A stretch of 57,383 nucleotides of DNA from contig JBPOHE010000085.1 of assembly GCA_052035915.1 (NCBI GenBank), positions 1 through 57,383 on the forward strand. Reading direction: 5' to 3'. Both the position numbers and the translations under genes were made by a program. Of the stretch, positions 13,759-22,987 are shown in pieces; within the stretch, counting starts at the first letter, position 1; each line of letters opens with the position of its first letter. The notes under the pieces were generated by a model. That model made no database searches. It saw only the letters and a program-made list of their open reading frames with translations, and had not been told where the DNA came from. Origin of the DNA: JBPOHE01 sp052035915. GTDB taxonomy: Bacteria; Pseudomonadota; Gammaproteobacteria; Chromatiales; Chromatiaceae.

Positions 13759-15729
13759 TCAGGGTCGAAAACGCCAGAGCAGACGCCGCAGTCGCCGTAA
13801 CGCCTGACTGTCGCCGCCGGGACCATAGCGGCTCTCGATATAGATGGCGGTGATGGCCTCCACCTGGGGTCGCAGGTCCGGGCGCAAGCGGATGACCTTG
13901 TCGGCGAAGGATCGGGGACCTTCGTAACTCAGGCGTCCCAGTCCCCGCTTGGCGAGCCGGCGGCAATAGCGGTCATAGAGTTGTTGTAACGGATCCTGGG
14001 GCCGCCGACCCTGGCGCAGTAGAGAGAAACTGATCATCCCCAGCAGGGAGCCGATGATGACGACCAGGAGGATACCCAGTCCGGATGGTCTGATGAACCC
14101 CAGCCCCAGTCTGGCCAGCAGATCCATCTGCCGATCGCTGGTGTAATTGATGACCCACATATACCAGCCCATGTTGGCGGCATCGAGCAGGAAACGCGAA
14201 TGTTTGAAGATGGTCCGGATCCAGCCTTGATTGGCGAACAGAAATTGGGCCGGTAGACCCTCACGCAGGTTGGTGAGATCGAGGGCGCGCTCGATGCGCT
14301 CAGGGGCCACGGCCCCGGTGGGATCGACCCTCACCCAGCCCCGCTCGGCCAACCAGACCTCGGCCCAGGCATGGGCATCGGATTGGCGTATCAGGTAATA
14401 ACCGCCCAAGGGGTTGTATTCCCCACCCTGATAACCGGTGACCACCCGGCTGGGGATCCCGGCCAGCCGCATCATGACCACGAAGCTGGTGGCGAAATGT
14501 TCGCAAAACCCCTTGCGGGTCTCGAAGAGAAACTCATCCGTCGGATTGTCGCCGAGCAGGGGCGGCTTCAGGGTGTAGATGAAGTCTTCCCGGCGGATGT
14601 GATCGAGCGCCAGATCCACCACCTCCCTGGTAGTACGACCACTATTCGCCCAGCGTGTGGCCAGTTGCCGCATCCGCGGTGTGACGTTTGCAGGCAGTTG
14701 CAGACCCCACTCCCGTTCCCGGGGGCCGAGGGAGGAGATGGCGTAGAGCGGATGGCTGCTCAGGCGGTAGGTCTGACGGCTGGTCAAAGGTTTTTCCGCC
14801 AGCAATTGGAAGTCCTCGCGGATCAGGGTGCTGTTCGGCACCTCGGCGGGCAGGTCGAGGGGAAAAAGCCAGCGTTGCCGATGGGGTTCGATGGTCAGGG
14901 TATAGCGGATCGGCGGCCCCGGACTCGCATACTCCCGGATACTCCGGCTCTGTTTGCTCTCGGGGGTGCGCCACTCCTTGCCGTCGATCAGCCAGAACAC
15001 CTGCCCGCGCCAATAGCGTTGCTGGGGTGGCGGGACTGGGTCCTGGAAATCGACGCGGAAGGCGATCTCGTCCGAGAGGCCCAGACGGTTGACCGAGCCC
15101 GGAGAAAGTCGGTCGCTGAAGCCGGTGGTGGCGCCCTGCCGATCGGTCATGAACCCCCAAAGGGGGGCGGCCAAACGGGGGAAAAGGTAGAACAACACCA
15201 GGGTGATGGGCAGCGCTTGCAGCATGACGGTCAGTCCCAGGCGCAGGGATTGGCGGGGGGTGAAACCCTGGCCGACCTGGTTGATCTCGGCCAGCAGGGA
15301 CAACAACCCCAGGCTGATCAGCATCAAGTAGGCGGCCACCTCCATGCTCTGGTGAAAAAGAAACTGGCAGACAATGAAAAAGAAGCCGAGAAAGATCGCC
15401 AGGTAGAAATCCCGCTGGGTTCGGCTCTCCAACAGCTTGAGCGCCAGCATGACGCTGAGCAGGGAGACACCGGCATCACGCCCGAACAGGGTGCGGTACT
15501 GGATGAGGACGATGAGTATCCCGATCAAAGTGAGGGGGACCAGCAGCCAGCGTGAGGGGGCCGCGGGGGTGCGAAAGAGGATGAGAATACGCAAGAGAAT
15601 GACGGCGGCGGCATAACCGCAGACCCAGAGGGATAACTCGGTGATGAGCGTGAGGCCGGCCAGCAGGATCAAGGCCAGAAGACTGAAAAGGAGGGGGCGC
15701 GCAATGGCCTGGGTATCAAGCGGCGGCAT
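13759..15729 (-). CDS. TgpA-type membrane transglutaminase-like protein
   Basis: A 656-residue protein of the TgpA class. An N-terminal half with about six membrane segments (11-185) and a DUF3488-like region is followed by a periplasmic transglutaminase-like domain. The triad is visible: Cys409 in GFCEHFATS, His453 in SDAHAWAEVWL and Asp469 in RVDPTG. A further membrane segment (about 545-570) and a C-terminal DUF4129-like tail follow. In Pseudomonas TgpA is essential and encoded downstream of MoxR and DUF58 genes, exactly as here. It overlaps the DUF58 stop by 14 nt. Predicted to act at the periplasmic face on protein or peptide substrates that are not yet known. Confidence 0.93.
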   Translation of the reverse strand: MPPLDTQAIARPLLFSLLALILLAGLTLITELSLWVCGYAAAVILLRILILFRTPAAPSRWLLVPLTLIGILIVLIQYRTLFGRDAGVSLLSVMLALKLLESRTQRDFYLAIFLGFFFIVCQFLFHQSMEVAAYLMLISLGLLSLLAEINQVGQGFTPRQSLRLGLTVMLQALPITLVLFYLFPRLAAPLWGFMTDRQGATTGFSDRLSPGSVNRLGLSDEIAFRVDFQDPVPPPQQRYWRGQVFWLIDGKEWRTPESKQSRSIREYASPGPPIRYTLTIEPHRQRWLFPLDLPAEVPNSTLIREDFQLLAEKPLTSRQTYRLSSHPLYAISSLGPREREWGLQLPANVTPRMRQLATRWANSGRTTREVVDLALDHIRREDFIYTLKPPLLGDNPTDEFLFETRKGFCEHFATSFVVMMRLAGIPSRVVTGYQGGEYNPLGGYYLIRQSDAHAWAEVWLAERGWVRVDPTGAVAPERIERALDLTNLREGLPAQFLFANQGWIRTIFKHSRFLLDAANMGWYMWVINYTSDRQMDLLARLGLGFIRPSGLGILLVVIIGSLLGMISFSLLRQGRRPQDPLQQLYDRYCRRLAKRGLGRLSYEGPRSFADKVIRLRPDLRPQVEAITAIYIESRYGPGGDSQALRRLRRLLWRFRP

Positions 15730-16672
15730 GGGTGGGAAACCTCGCCAGGGCCGTCAGGCATTGGTGCAGGTGGCTCTCGCCACGGCCAAGGGGGATCTCG
15801 CTGCCGGGGAGACGCAGGCCGTAACTCTGCCCCCGTTCCACGGCCAGCAACAGGAATCGGCAGAGGAGGCTCAACTTGGTTTCCGCGTCCAGGGGTGGGA
15901 GTTGATCCCAGTCGAGCCAGAGTTGTTCCGCCCGATCGCCGCCAAACTGCTTGGTGAGGGTCCCCCGCTCCCGGGCCATGGCCTTCCAGTCCAGATGGCG
16001 GGGCGAATCCCCGGGACGGTAGTTACGGAGCCCCACGAAATCGTCGGCGCCGACGCCGCGATCGCCATGATGGCTGCCGGCATAGGCCGGGCCCTGCGGC
16101 GGTTCCCCCTGGCTGGCCGGTCTGGGATACACCAGGCAACTGGCCCCGAGATCCAGATAAGACCAGGCCCGCAACAACCCGAAGGGCGCCCGGGTATCGA
16201 TGCGGAGCCGACCCAAGGGAAGTTCACCCCGCTGTTGGCTGGGTATCAGGAGTTCGATCTGGGCCTGGCTCCCACCGGGAAGATCGACCCGACCACCGGC
16301 CCCCGGCTGACTACTGAGTTCCAGCGCCGGTCGCCTCCTGGCCTCCGGATTGCGAACCGCGACCAGAAACCTCGCCTCCTGACCGGCGAAGACCGCCTTC
16401 ACCGTGACACCACCGATCTCGAGCCCCAGGAGGTTGCGCCAGGTATGGAGCATGGTGATCAGTCCGACCCCGGTGAGCATGAAGGTGTAGAGATACCCCA
16501 GATTGCTGCCGTAATTGATGGAACCCAGCAGCATGCCGAAGATCAGCAGCGCCAGGATGAATCCCTGCCGGGTGGGCAGGATATAGATGAAGCGTGGCTC
16601 GATACGCACCCAGCCGTTGCGGTCGGGCGTGGCGCGGCGAAAGAGTTGTTGCAGGCGTTGGCGCCAGTTCAT
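15716..16672 (-). CDS. DUF58 domain protein (TgpA cluster)
   Basis: A 318-residue DUF58 protein with two adjacent hydrophobic segments (about 35-75). The conserved block GDRGVGADDFVGLRNYRPGD then HLDWKAMARERG marks the DUF58 core (about 205-240), followed by a short vWA-like remnant (LWLDWDQLP). It is shorter than the cluster 1 DUF58 at 2358-3662 and clearly diverged from it. It lies between moxR (131 bp upstream, with a repeat in the gap) and tgpA (overlapping). The family partner logic suggests it is handled by the MoxR of the same cluster. Confidence 0.92.
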   Translation of the reverse strand: MNWRQRLQQLFRRATPDRNGWVRIEPRFIYILPTRQGFILALLIFGMLLGSINYGSNLGYLYTFMLTGVGLITMLHTWRNLLGLEIGGVTVKAVFAGQEARFLVAVRNPEARRRPALELSSQPGAGGRVDLPGGSQAQIELLIPSQQRGELPLGRLRIDTRAPFGLLRAWSYLDLGASCLVYPRPASQGEPPQGPAYAGSHHGDRGVGADDFVGLRNYRPGDSPRHLDWKAMARERGTLTKQFGGDRAEQLWLDWDQLPPLDAETKLSLLCRFLLLAVERGQSYGLRLPGSEIPLGRGESHLHQCLTALARFPTHAAA

Positions 16673-16689
16673 GGGGTCTCGGCTGTTTC

Positions 16690-16809
16690 CTGGGCGACGC
16701 TGGGGTTTCGCGTGCCGCGACGAGATATATCGAAGAGATCGGCGAGGCGCGAGCCCCGCCCACCGCCGCTAGCGGGATGCGTAGCAGATTTTTTCACAAC
16801 CTCTCAGTG
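16690..16809. repeat. MITE-like element (copy 2)
   Basis: Relative to the copy at 9251-9405 this one is inverted. Its right end GATTTTTTCACAACCTCTCAG (about 16788-16808) and the interior CGAGATATATCGAAGAGATCGGCGAGGC match copy 1 with substitutions, and the far end has decayed. The element fills most of the gap between moxR and DUF58. Its terminal CTCTCAG supplies the moxR stop codon on the minus strand (TGA at 16806-16804), so it inserted at or trimmed the 3' end of that gene. Confidence 0.7.
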
Positions 16810-17721
16810 CAGCGGCACGGATTCGATCAAATGGCGGGTGGCCGCTCTGGCTTCATCCGCCGTCAATTCCGCGGAGACTTGAAGCCGATGGCCGACGGTG
16901 GCGGGCAGGACCTGCTGCAAGTCCTCGGGGAGCACGAAGTCCCGTCCGTTCAACAGCGCCCAGGCCCGGGCCGTGCGCAACAGGGCCAGCCCGGCCCGGG
17001 GGGAGAGCCCGTGGCGAAAGCGGGGGCTCTGGCGGCTGAAATCGAGCAGATCCTGACAGTAATCGAGCAGGGCGTCCGCCACCCGGATCGCCTTGACCTC
17101 CTGCTGGATCCGCAGCACCTCGGCGACGGAAAGGACCGGCTGGAGTTCGGCCAGGAGTTCCCGCCGGTCGACACCGGCCAACAGGGCCCGTTCCGCCGCC
17201 CGATGGGGATAGCCCATGTCCAGGCGCATCAGAAACCGGTCGAGCTGGGACTCGGGCAGGGGAAAGGTGCCGACTTGATGCGCCGGATTCTGGGTGGCGA
17301 TGACGAAAAAGGGTTCCGGCAGGGAATGGCTTTGCCCATCCACGGTAACCTGGCGCTCTTCCATGGCCTCCAGCAAGGCGCTCTGGGCCTTGGGCGTGGC
17401 CCGGTTGATTTCGTCGGCCAAGACCACCTGGGCGAACACCGGCCCCTGATGGAAACGGAAGTCCTGCCGCTCCCGATCGAAGATGGACACCCCGACGATA
17501 TCGGCCGGGAGGAGATCGCTGGTGAACTGGATGCGTTGATATTGCAGACCCAGAATCCGGGCGAGCACATGGGCCAGGGTGGTCTTTCCGACCCCAGGCA
17601 GATCCTCGATCAACAAATGACCGCGGCCAAGCAGACAGGCCAGGGCGAGGCGGATGACACGCTCCTTGCCGAGAATGATCCGGCCCGCCTGGGCGATGAC
17701 CGGCTCGAAAGGCGATTTCAT
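16804..17721 (-). CDS. MoxR-family AAA+ ATPase (cluster 2)
   Basis: A 305-residue MoxR ATPase. Walker A is DLPGVGKT (40-47), Walker B LADEINRA (about 101-108), and sensor and lid regions include ATQNPAHQVGTFPLPESQLDRFLMRL. It differs throughout from the MoxR at 3659-4648 and is associated with a different partner set (DUF58 plus TgpA). The stop codon lies in the end of a repeat element, so the natural C-terminus may have been slightly altered; the last residues SVPLH look ordinary. It is the first gene of the cluster and divergent from mnmG. Confidence 0.94.
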   Translation of the reverse strand: MKSPFEPVIAQAGRIILGKERVIRLALACLLGRGHLLIEDLPGVGKTTLAHVLARILGLQYQRIQFTSDLLPADIVGVSIFDRERQDFRFHQGPVFAQVVLADEINRATPKAQSALLEAMEERQVTVDGQSHSLPEPFFVIATQNPAHQVGTFPLPESQLDRFLMRLDMGYPHRAAERALLAGVDRRELLAELQPVLSVAEVLRIQQEVKAIRVADALLDYCQDLLDFSRQSPRFRHGLSPRAGLALLRTARAWALLNGRDFVLPEDLQQVLPATVGHRLQVSAELTADEARAATRHLIESVPLH

Positions 17722-18219
17722 GGTTGACTGGTTCCTCGAGGTGAAGCTGGTCTGGTCATGGGTTCAGGCGTCGAAGCCACCCTTGGGGTTGAGCGACAGC
17801 TTATACCCTTTCCGAAGAGAGTTCAGGCTTCCGAGCCGTCGGGCTCGGGTAGCGACCCCGAATTGGCCGCTGAGAGCAAGACCCAACAAAGTGAGTATTC
17901 GCGTTTAGTGGTGCCGGGCATGGGCAAAAAATGGCCATTATTGTTCTCTTATCAAGAACAATATAGTCAATAAATAGGATTTTATTCTCTTTTTGAGAAT
18001 GAAAAATCGGCCACCAGCACCCAGGCCCGGGAGCCTCGGAAGTAGACGGGGCCGACCCGACGACCCGCATGCCTCTCGCGGTCATGACCGAACCCGGCTC
18101 AGGGTTCAGCCATCGATCCCCTGAGCATAAGGGCCATGAAGGATAGAGCACGGGATGTCGGTGCCGGATGTCCCGGATACAATAGCCATTCGCAATCCTG
18201 CTGGAGACCCGGGTTTATT
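17722..18219. other. 498-bp divergent intergenic region with repeat copy B
   Basis: Contains no convincing gene. The double-palindrome element copy B lies in the middle (core 17943-18000), with G/C-rich flanks GCCGGGCATGGGC (about 17914) and CCCAGGCCCGGG (about 18021). A possible minus 10 for mnmG is TACAAT at 18178-18183, but no good minus 35 is paired with it. Confidence 0.6.
17943..18000. repeat. Double-palindrome element, copy B
   Basis: The 17-bp palindromes are at 17943-17959 (GTTCTCTTATCAAGAAC) and 17984-18000 (ATTCTCTTTTTGAGAAT), separated by 24 nt. Outer arms ATGGCCATTATT and AATCGGCCACC, and then GCCGGGC...GGGC against CCCAGGCCCGG, extend the symmetry. It sits between the divergent moxR and mnmG genes. 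Confidence 0.85.
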
Positions 18220-20094
18220 ATGTTTCATGCCGAGACCTATGACGTCATCGTCGTCGGCGGCGGGCACGCCGGAACCGAGGCGGCGCTGGCGGCGGCGCGC
18301 ATGGGCGTGCGCACCCTGCTGCTCACCCACAATATCGAGACCCTGGGCCAGATGAGCTGCAACCCGGCCATCGGCGGTATCGGCAAAAGTCATCTGGTGA
18401 AAGAGATCGACGCCCTGGGCGGGATCATGGCCAAGGCGGCGGATGCGGCCGGCATCCAGTTCCGCCTCCTCAATGCTCGCAAGGGTCCGGCGGTGCGAGC
18501 GACACGGGCACAGGCGGATCGCATGTTGTACAAGGTGGCGATTCGACAGGCGCTGGAACACCAGGAAAACCTCGATCTCTTTCAGCAGGTCGCCGAGGAT
18601 CTGCTGCTCGAAGGTGATCGTGTCATTGGAGTCACCACCCAGATGGGGCTGAGTTTCTACGCCCCGAGCCTGGTGCTCACCGTCGGCACCTTTCTCGCCG
18701 GCAAGATCCATATCGGCCTGACCAATTTCAGCGGCGGTCGCGCCGCCGAACCCCCTTCCATCGGCTTGGCCAAGCGACTGAGGGAGTTACCCTTCCGCGT
18801 GGAACGGCTGAAAACCGGAACGCCGCCCCGCCTCGACGCCCGCAGCATCGACTTCTCCCAACTGGAGGAACAACCGGGCGATGTGCCGGTGCCGGTCTTT
18901 TCCTTCCTCGGCTCGGCGGCGGAACATCCCCGCCAGGTGAGTTGCCACATCACCCATACCAACGAAGCCACCCACGCCATCATCCACTCCGGTTTGTCCC
19001 GCTCGCCGCTCTATACCGGGGTGATCGAGGGAATAGGACCGCGATATTGCCCTTCGATCGAGGACAAGGTAGTCCGCTTTGCCGACAAGACCTCCCATCA
19101 GATCTTCATCGAACCCGAAGGACTCCAGACCAACGAGGTCTACCCCAACGGCATTTCCACCAGTCTGCCCTTCGATATTCAATATCAGCTGGTGCAAACC
19201 ATCCGCGGCCTGGAGCAGGCGCGCATAACCCGGCCGGGTTATGCCATCGAATATGATTTCTTCGATCCCCGGGATTTGCAGCCCAGCCTGGAGACCAAGC
19301 CGATCCGGGGCCTGTTCTTCGCCGGACAGATCAACGGCACCACGGGCTACGAAGAGGCCGCAGCCCAGGGACTCTTGGCCGGGATCAATGCCGCCTTATC
19401 CGTGCAGGGGCGAGAACCCTGGTGCCCGCGTCGGGACGAGGCCTATCTGGGGGTGCTGGTGGACGACCTCATCACCTGCGGCACCCAGGAGCCCTATCGC
19501 ATGTTCACCAGTCGGGCCGAATACCGCCTGCTGCTGCGGGAGGACAACGCCGATCTGCGGCTGACACCGGTCGGGCGTCAACTCGGGGTGGTGGATGAGA
19601 CCCGCTGGGTGGCTTTCGAGGCCAAGCGGGAAAGCATCGAACGTGAACAACAACGCCTGCGGGAGATCTGGATCCGGCCTGGCAGCGATACGGCCAAGGT
19701 CTTGATGGAACATCACGAGGAAGGACTGTCGCGGGAGTTGCGGGCACTGGATCTGCTGGCCAGACCCGGGTTCGGCTATGCCGATCTGGTCGGTCTGCCT
19801 GGAATCGGGCCCGGCGTGGACAACCCCCAGGTGGCGGAACAGCTCGAGGTGCAGGCCAGGTATGCGGGTTATATCGACCGGCAGATCGGAGAGATCGAAC
19901 GTCAGCGTCACCAAGAAGCCATCCAGCTTCCCCTGGACTTCGACTATGCCGGGGTCCATGGCCTTTCCACCGAGGTCAGGGAAAAGTTTCTCCGCGTCCG
20001 ACCCGGTAGTCTCGGGCAGGCGGCCCGTATCCCGGGGGTGACGCCAGCCGCCATCTCGCTATTGATGATCCACCTCAAGCGACGCCGTGGATGA
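18220..20094 (+). CDS. mnmG: tRNA uridine-5-carboxymethylaminomethyl synthesis enzyme MnmG (GidA)
   Basis: A 624-residue FAD-dependent enzyme that, with MnmE, installs the cmnm5 group on wobble uridine 34 of certain tRNAs. The N-terminal FAD motif is GGGHAG (13-18), the next signature MSCNPAIGGIGKSHLVKEID (about 46-65), and the late NGTTGYEEAAAQGL motif (about 370-383) is intact. Length matches the family (about 629). The ATG at 18220 is chosen because it begins the conserved MFHAETYDVIVVGGG segment, with GGAG upstream; the open frame extends 28 codons further without homology. It overlaps rsmG by 4 nt (ATGA), the usual origin-proximal gidA-gidB arrangement. Confidence 0.97.
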   Translation: MFHAETYDVIVVGGGHAGTEAALAAARMGVRTLLLTHNIETLGQMSCNPAIGGIGKSHLVKEIDALGGIMAKAADAAGIQFRLLNARKGPAVRATRAQADRMLYKVAIRQALEHQENLDLFQQVAEDLLLEGDRVIGVTTQMGLSFYAPSLVLTVGTFLAGKIHIGLTNFSGGRAAEPPSIGLAKRLRELPFRVERLKTGTPPRLDARSIDFSQLEEQPGDVPVPVFSFLGSAAEHPRQVSCHITHTNEATHAIIHSGLSRSPLYTGVIEGIGPRYCPSIEDKVVRFADKTSHQIFIEPEGLQTNEVYPNGISTSLPFDIQYQLVQTIRGLEQARITRPGYAIEYDFFDPRDLQPSLETKPIRGLFFAGQINGTTGYEEAAAQGLLAGINAALSVQGREPWCPRRDEAYLGVLVDDLITCGTQEPYRMFTSRAEYRLLLREDNADLRLTPVGRQLGVVDETRWVAFEAKRESIEREQQRLREIWIRPGSDTAKVLMEHHEEGLSRELRALDLLARPGFGYADLVGLPGIGPGVDNPQVAEQLEVQARYAGYIDRQIGEIERQRHQEAIQLPLDFDYAGVHGLSTEVREKFLRVRPGSLGQAARIPGVTPAAISLLMIHLKRRRG

Positions 20095-20744
20095 TGAGCC
20101 AGTCAATCTATCCCTCCGGCCCCTGGCATGACCAGCTCGCCGCCGGGGCCGCCGCCCTCGGCCTCTCCCTGGATGTCCCGCAGCAACAGCAGATGCTGGA
20201 CTTTATCCTCCTGCTCCACCAATGGAATCAGCTCTTCAATCTCACGGGGGTAAAGGAGCCGGGAGAGATGATAACCCGCCATCTGCTCGACAGCCTGACC
20301 CTGCTTCCCCTGCTCCAGGGTCGCCGGGTATTGGATCTGGGCACAGGAGCGGGTTTACCCGGCATCCCGTTGGCAATCGCCTCGCCGTCGCATGAATTCA
20401 CCCTGCTCGATAGCCATCAAAAGAAACAGCGCTTCGTGAGCCAAGTCATCACCGATTTGGGGTTGCCGAACGTCCGTGTGGCGACCATCAGGGCCGAACA
20501 CTACCGGCCCGAGTCACCTTTCGACACCCTGGTGGTGCGCGCCTTCGCCTCGCTTTCTGGTATCCTGTCCCTCTCCCGTCCCCTGCTCCAGGCCAGAACC
20601 GGCTTGCTGATCGCCATGAAGGGGCGTTATCCGAAGGATGAGATCGAACAGGTGGGAAAGGATTGGAGGATCGAGGGCATCCTGCCGGTGTGGGTGCCGG
20701 GGATGGAGGCGGAACGCCATCTGGTGTTGCTGCGGACGAAATGA
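20091..20744 (+). CDS. rsmG: 16S rRNA (guanine-N7) methyltransferase RsmG (GidB)
   Basis: A 217-residue SAM-dependent methyltransferase that modifies G527 of 16S rRNA. SAM motif I is VLDLGTGAGLPGIPLAI (80-96), preceded by the family motif WNQLFNLTGV (about 45-54) and MITRHLLDSL (60-69). The VVRAFASL segment follows later. The length is typical. The start overlaps the mnmG stop; ATGATG offers two adjacent starts. Loss of this enzyme gives low-level streptomycin resistance in other species. It is followed by parA after 23 nt. Confidence 0.96.
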   Translation: MMSQSIYPSGPWHDQLAAGAAALGLSLDVPQQQQMLDFILLLHQWNQLFNLTGVKEPGEMITRHLLDSLTLLPLLQGRRVLDLGTGAGLPGIPLAIASPSHEFTLLDSHQKKQRFVSQVITDLGLPNVRVATIRAEHYRPESPFDTLVVRAFASLSGILSLSRPLLQARTGLLIAMKGRYPKDEIEQVGKDWRIEGILPVWVPGMEAERHLVLLRTK

Positions 20745-20767
20745 GACTGAATCGCGGATCTTGAGGC

Positions 20768-21556
20768 ATGGGGCGGGTAATCACGATCGCCAATCAAAAG
20801 GGCGGTGTCGGCAAAACGACTACGGCGGTGAACCTGGCCGCTTCCCTTGCCATCATGAAGCGCAAGGTGTTGCTGGTGGATCTCGATCCCCAGGGCAATG
20901 CCACCACAGGTTGTGGGGTCGACAAGTACAATCTGGAACAGACCACCTACGAAGTGTTGCTGGGCCAAGCCAGAATCGACAATGTCATTGTCAAGGCCCT
21001 GCAGGGGGGGATGGATCTGGTACCCGCCAACGCCGATCTCACGGCGGCGGAGGTCCAACTCCTGAGCCTCCCAGGTAAGGAGCAGAGACTTCGATTGGCC
21101 CTGGCCAGCGTCCGCGACCGTTATGATTTCCTGATCATCGACTGTCCCCCCTCATTGAACATGCTGACGGTGAACGCCCTCATGGCCGGGGACGGGGTGC
21201 TGATCCCGCTGCAATGTGAGTATTACGCCCTGGAAGGCTTGTCGGCGCTGGTGAACACCATCCAGACCATTCGCTCCAAACTGAATCCAGCCCTGGAGAT
21301 CGACGGCATCCTCCGCACTATGTACGACAATCGGAACAATCTGGCGAACGAGGTCTCAGCTCAATTGATCACTCACTTTCCCGATCAGGTTTATCGCACC
21401 ATCGTCCCGCGCAATGTGCGATTGGCCGAAGCCCCCAGCCATGGACAGCCGGTGTTGGTCTATGATCGAGCCTCGCGCGGGGCGGTATCCTATCTTGCCC
21501 TGGCCAGTGAGATCCTCCGTCGTCAGGACCATAAAAACCTGACCACCCCCCGATAA
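20768..21556 (+). CDS. parA: Chromosome partitioning ATPase ParA (Soj)
   Basis: A 262-residue ParA/MinD-type ATPase. The deviant Walker A is KGGVGKTT (11-18), Walker A' DLDPQGNATTG (about 38-48), and Walker B FLIIDCPPSLNMLTVNAL (about 121-138). The short N-terminus without a DNA-binding extension marks the chromosomal Soj type. It acts on the nucleoid with ParB to segregate replication origins. The order mnmG-rsmG-parA-parB is the conserved origin-region arrangement. The ATG at 20768 has a GAGG-type site (TTGAGGC) just upstream. Confidence 0.97.
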   Translation: MGRVITIANQKGGVGKTTTAVNLAASLAIMKRKVLLVDLDPQGNATTGCGVDKYNLEQTTYEVLLGQARIDNVIVKALQGGMDLVPANADLTAAEVQLLSLPGKEQRLRLALASVRDRYDFLIIDCPPSLNMLTVNALMAGDGVLIPLQCEYYALEGLSALVNTIQTIRSKLNPALEIDGILRTMYDNRNNLANEVSAQLITHFPDQVYRTIVPRNVRLAEAPSHGQPVLVYDRASRGAVSYLALASEILRRQDHKNLTTPR

Positions 21557-21576
21557 CCTTGCCGAGTCATCCACTC

Positions 21577-22467
21577 ATGAATATCAAGAAACGTGGACTC
21601 GGACGCGGGTTGGATGCGCTGCTGGGCGCCGTTCGTCATGCCGAGGAATCGACGGCGGATGAACTTGCCCAACCTCTCAATGGGGAACCACCGCGCCACC
21701 TCCCCCTGGATCTGATCCAACGCAGCCGTTTTCAGCCGCGACGGGATTTCGATCCCGAGAGTCTGCGGGAACTGGCCGAGTCCATCGCTACCCACGGGGT
21801 GCTGCAACCGGTGGTCGTACGTCCTGTCGACAGCGGCCGTTATGAACTCATCGCCGGCGAACGACGCTGGCGGGCCTGTCAGTTGGCCGGCTTGGACGAG
21901 GTGCCGGTGGTGATTCGTGAGGCCTCGGATCAGGAATCCATGGCGATGGGTCTGATTGAAAATCTCCAGCGGGATGACCTCAATCCCCTGGAAGCCGCCT
22001 CGGCGCTCCAGCGTTTGGTGGGGGAATTCACCCTTACCCATCAGCAGGTAGCCCAGGCGGTCGGCAAATCGCGGGCCTCGGTAACCAATATGCTGCGGCT
22101 GCTCGACCTTAATGAGGATGTCAAAACCATGATCGAGCAGGGTAACCTGGAGATGGGACATGCCCGTGCCCTGCTTGGGTTGCAGGGTCGGGCACAGAGC
22201 GAAGCGGCCCGGAAGGTCGCCGAGCATGGCCTCTCGGTAAGGGAAACCGAACGTCTGGTGAGACGACTGCAACTGACGGCGGAGTCTACCCAAAAGACCA
22301 AGGGACGCCAGGGTATGGATCCCAATGTGCTGCACCTGCAAGAGAGCCTGAGCGAGAGGCTGGGGGCCAGAGTCGATATCCAGCATGGTGCCAAGGGGGG
22401 CGGAAAATTGGTAATTAATTATCACAGCCTGGAAGAACTGGAAGGCATCCTCGAGCATATCCGTTGA
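21577..22467 (+). CDS. parB: Chromosome partitioning protein ParB (Spo0J)
   Basis: A 296-residue ParB. The N-terminal KKRGLGRGLDALLG motif (4-17) interacts with ParA. The CTP-binding box is GERRWRA (94-100), preceded by HGVLQPVVVRP and followed by the MAMGLIENLQRDDLNPLEAA region and a helix-turn-helix (HQQVAQAVGKSRASVTNMLRLL). The C-terminal dimerisation domain ends at IR. The ATG at 21577 is preferred over an in-frame TTG 18 nt upstream because the conserved KKRGLGRG begins right after it. ParB spreads on DNA from parS; I found no exact parS in this window. Confidence 0.95.
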   Translation: MNIKKRGLGRGLDALLGAVRHAEESTADELAQPLNGEPPRHLPLDLIQRSRFQPRRDFDPESLRELAESIATHGVLQPVVVRPVDSGRYELIAGERRWRACQLAGLDEVPVVIREASDQESMAMGLIENLQRDDLNPLEAASALQRLVGEFTLTHQQVAQAVGKSRASVTNMLRLLDLNEDVKTMIEQGNLEMGHARALLGLQGRAQSEAARKVAEHGLSVRETERLVRRLQLTAESTQKTKGRQGMDPNVLHLQESLSERLGARVDIQHGAKGGGKLVINYHSLEELEGILEHIR

Positions 22468-22499
22468 ACAAAAATGTGCAGTCGCAGCATATAACCCGT

Positions 22500-22528
22500 T
22501 TGACCTGACATTCATGTGCTTTTATACT
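22500..22528 (+). promoter_or_regulatory. Sigma70-type promoter of the atp operon
   Basis: TTGACC (22500-22505) and TATACT (22523-22528) are separated by exactly 17 nt, close to consensus, with a start expected near 22535. The element lies between parB and atpI and should drive the whole F1Fo operon. It places the ATG at 22538 only about 3 nt into the transcript, which favours the later atpI start at 22568. Confidence 0.7.
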
Positions 22529-22567
22529 GCGTCGCGCATGAACGAAGGGCGACAGCCTCAAGCCGTA

Positions 22568-22924
22568 ATGAAAGATGAAGCGCGGCGTCTCATCGGTGCA
22601 CAAGCGATACTGGTCGCAATAGTGGCAATTGCCTTTGGCCTGATGGGTGGAGTCGATCAGGCGGCAGCCGCGGGCTATGGGGGTTTAATAACAATTATGA
22701 ACAGCCTGCTCATGTCTCGGCGGGTGCGTCAGGCTACGAAAAGGCTAGCGCTGAATCCGATGACAGATGTGGCCTCAATGATGCTCGGTTTGCTTGAGCG
22801 TCTGGTATTTACCCTGGTGGCTCTCTATGTTGCCTTTGCGTGGTTTGGGTTCGACCCTGTCCCCTTGCTGGTCGGTTTGGCTGTGACCTATCTCGGTTAT
22901 CCATGCAGCCGACTCTTGGCGTGA
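22568..22924 (+). CDS. atpI: ATP synthase assembly protein AtpI
   Basis: A 118-residue hydrophobic protein with four membrane segments, in the position and of the size of the AtpI/ATP_synt_I family, which assists c-ring assembly. Recognisable features are the GAQAILVAIVAIAFGLMGG first helix, a GYGGLITIMNSLLMSRR second helix with the NSLLMSRR end, and a late FDPVPLLVGLAVTYLGYP segment. Start choice is uncertain: ATG 22538 gives a longer form, but ATG 22568 fits the promoter and the family N-terminus. It is the first gene of the atp operon. Confidence 0.85.
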   Translation: MKDEARRLIGAQAILVAIVAIAFGLMGGVDQAAAAGYGGLITIMNSLLMSRRVRQATKRLALNPMTDVASMMLGLLERLVFTLVALYVAFAWFGFDPVPLLVGLAVTYLGYPCSRLLA

Positions 22925-22987
22925 TTCATGGCATTTTTTGTGGCACTTACGGCTGAATCAACATCCTGAGTATCGAGGCTAAATGAA

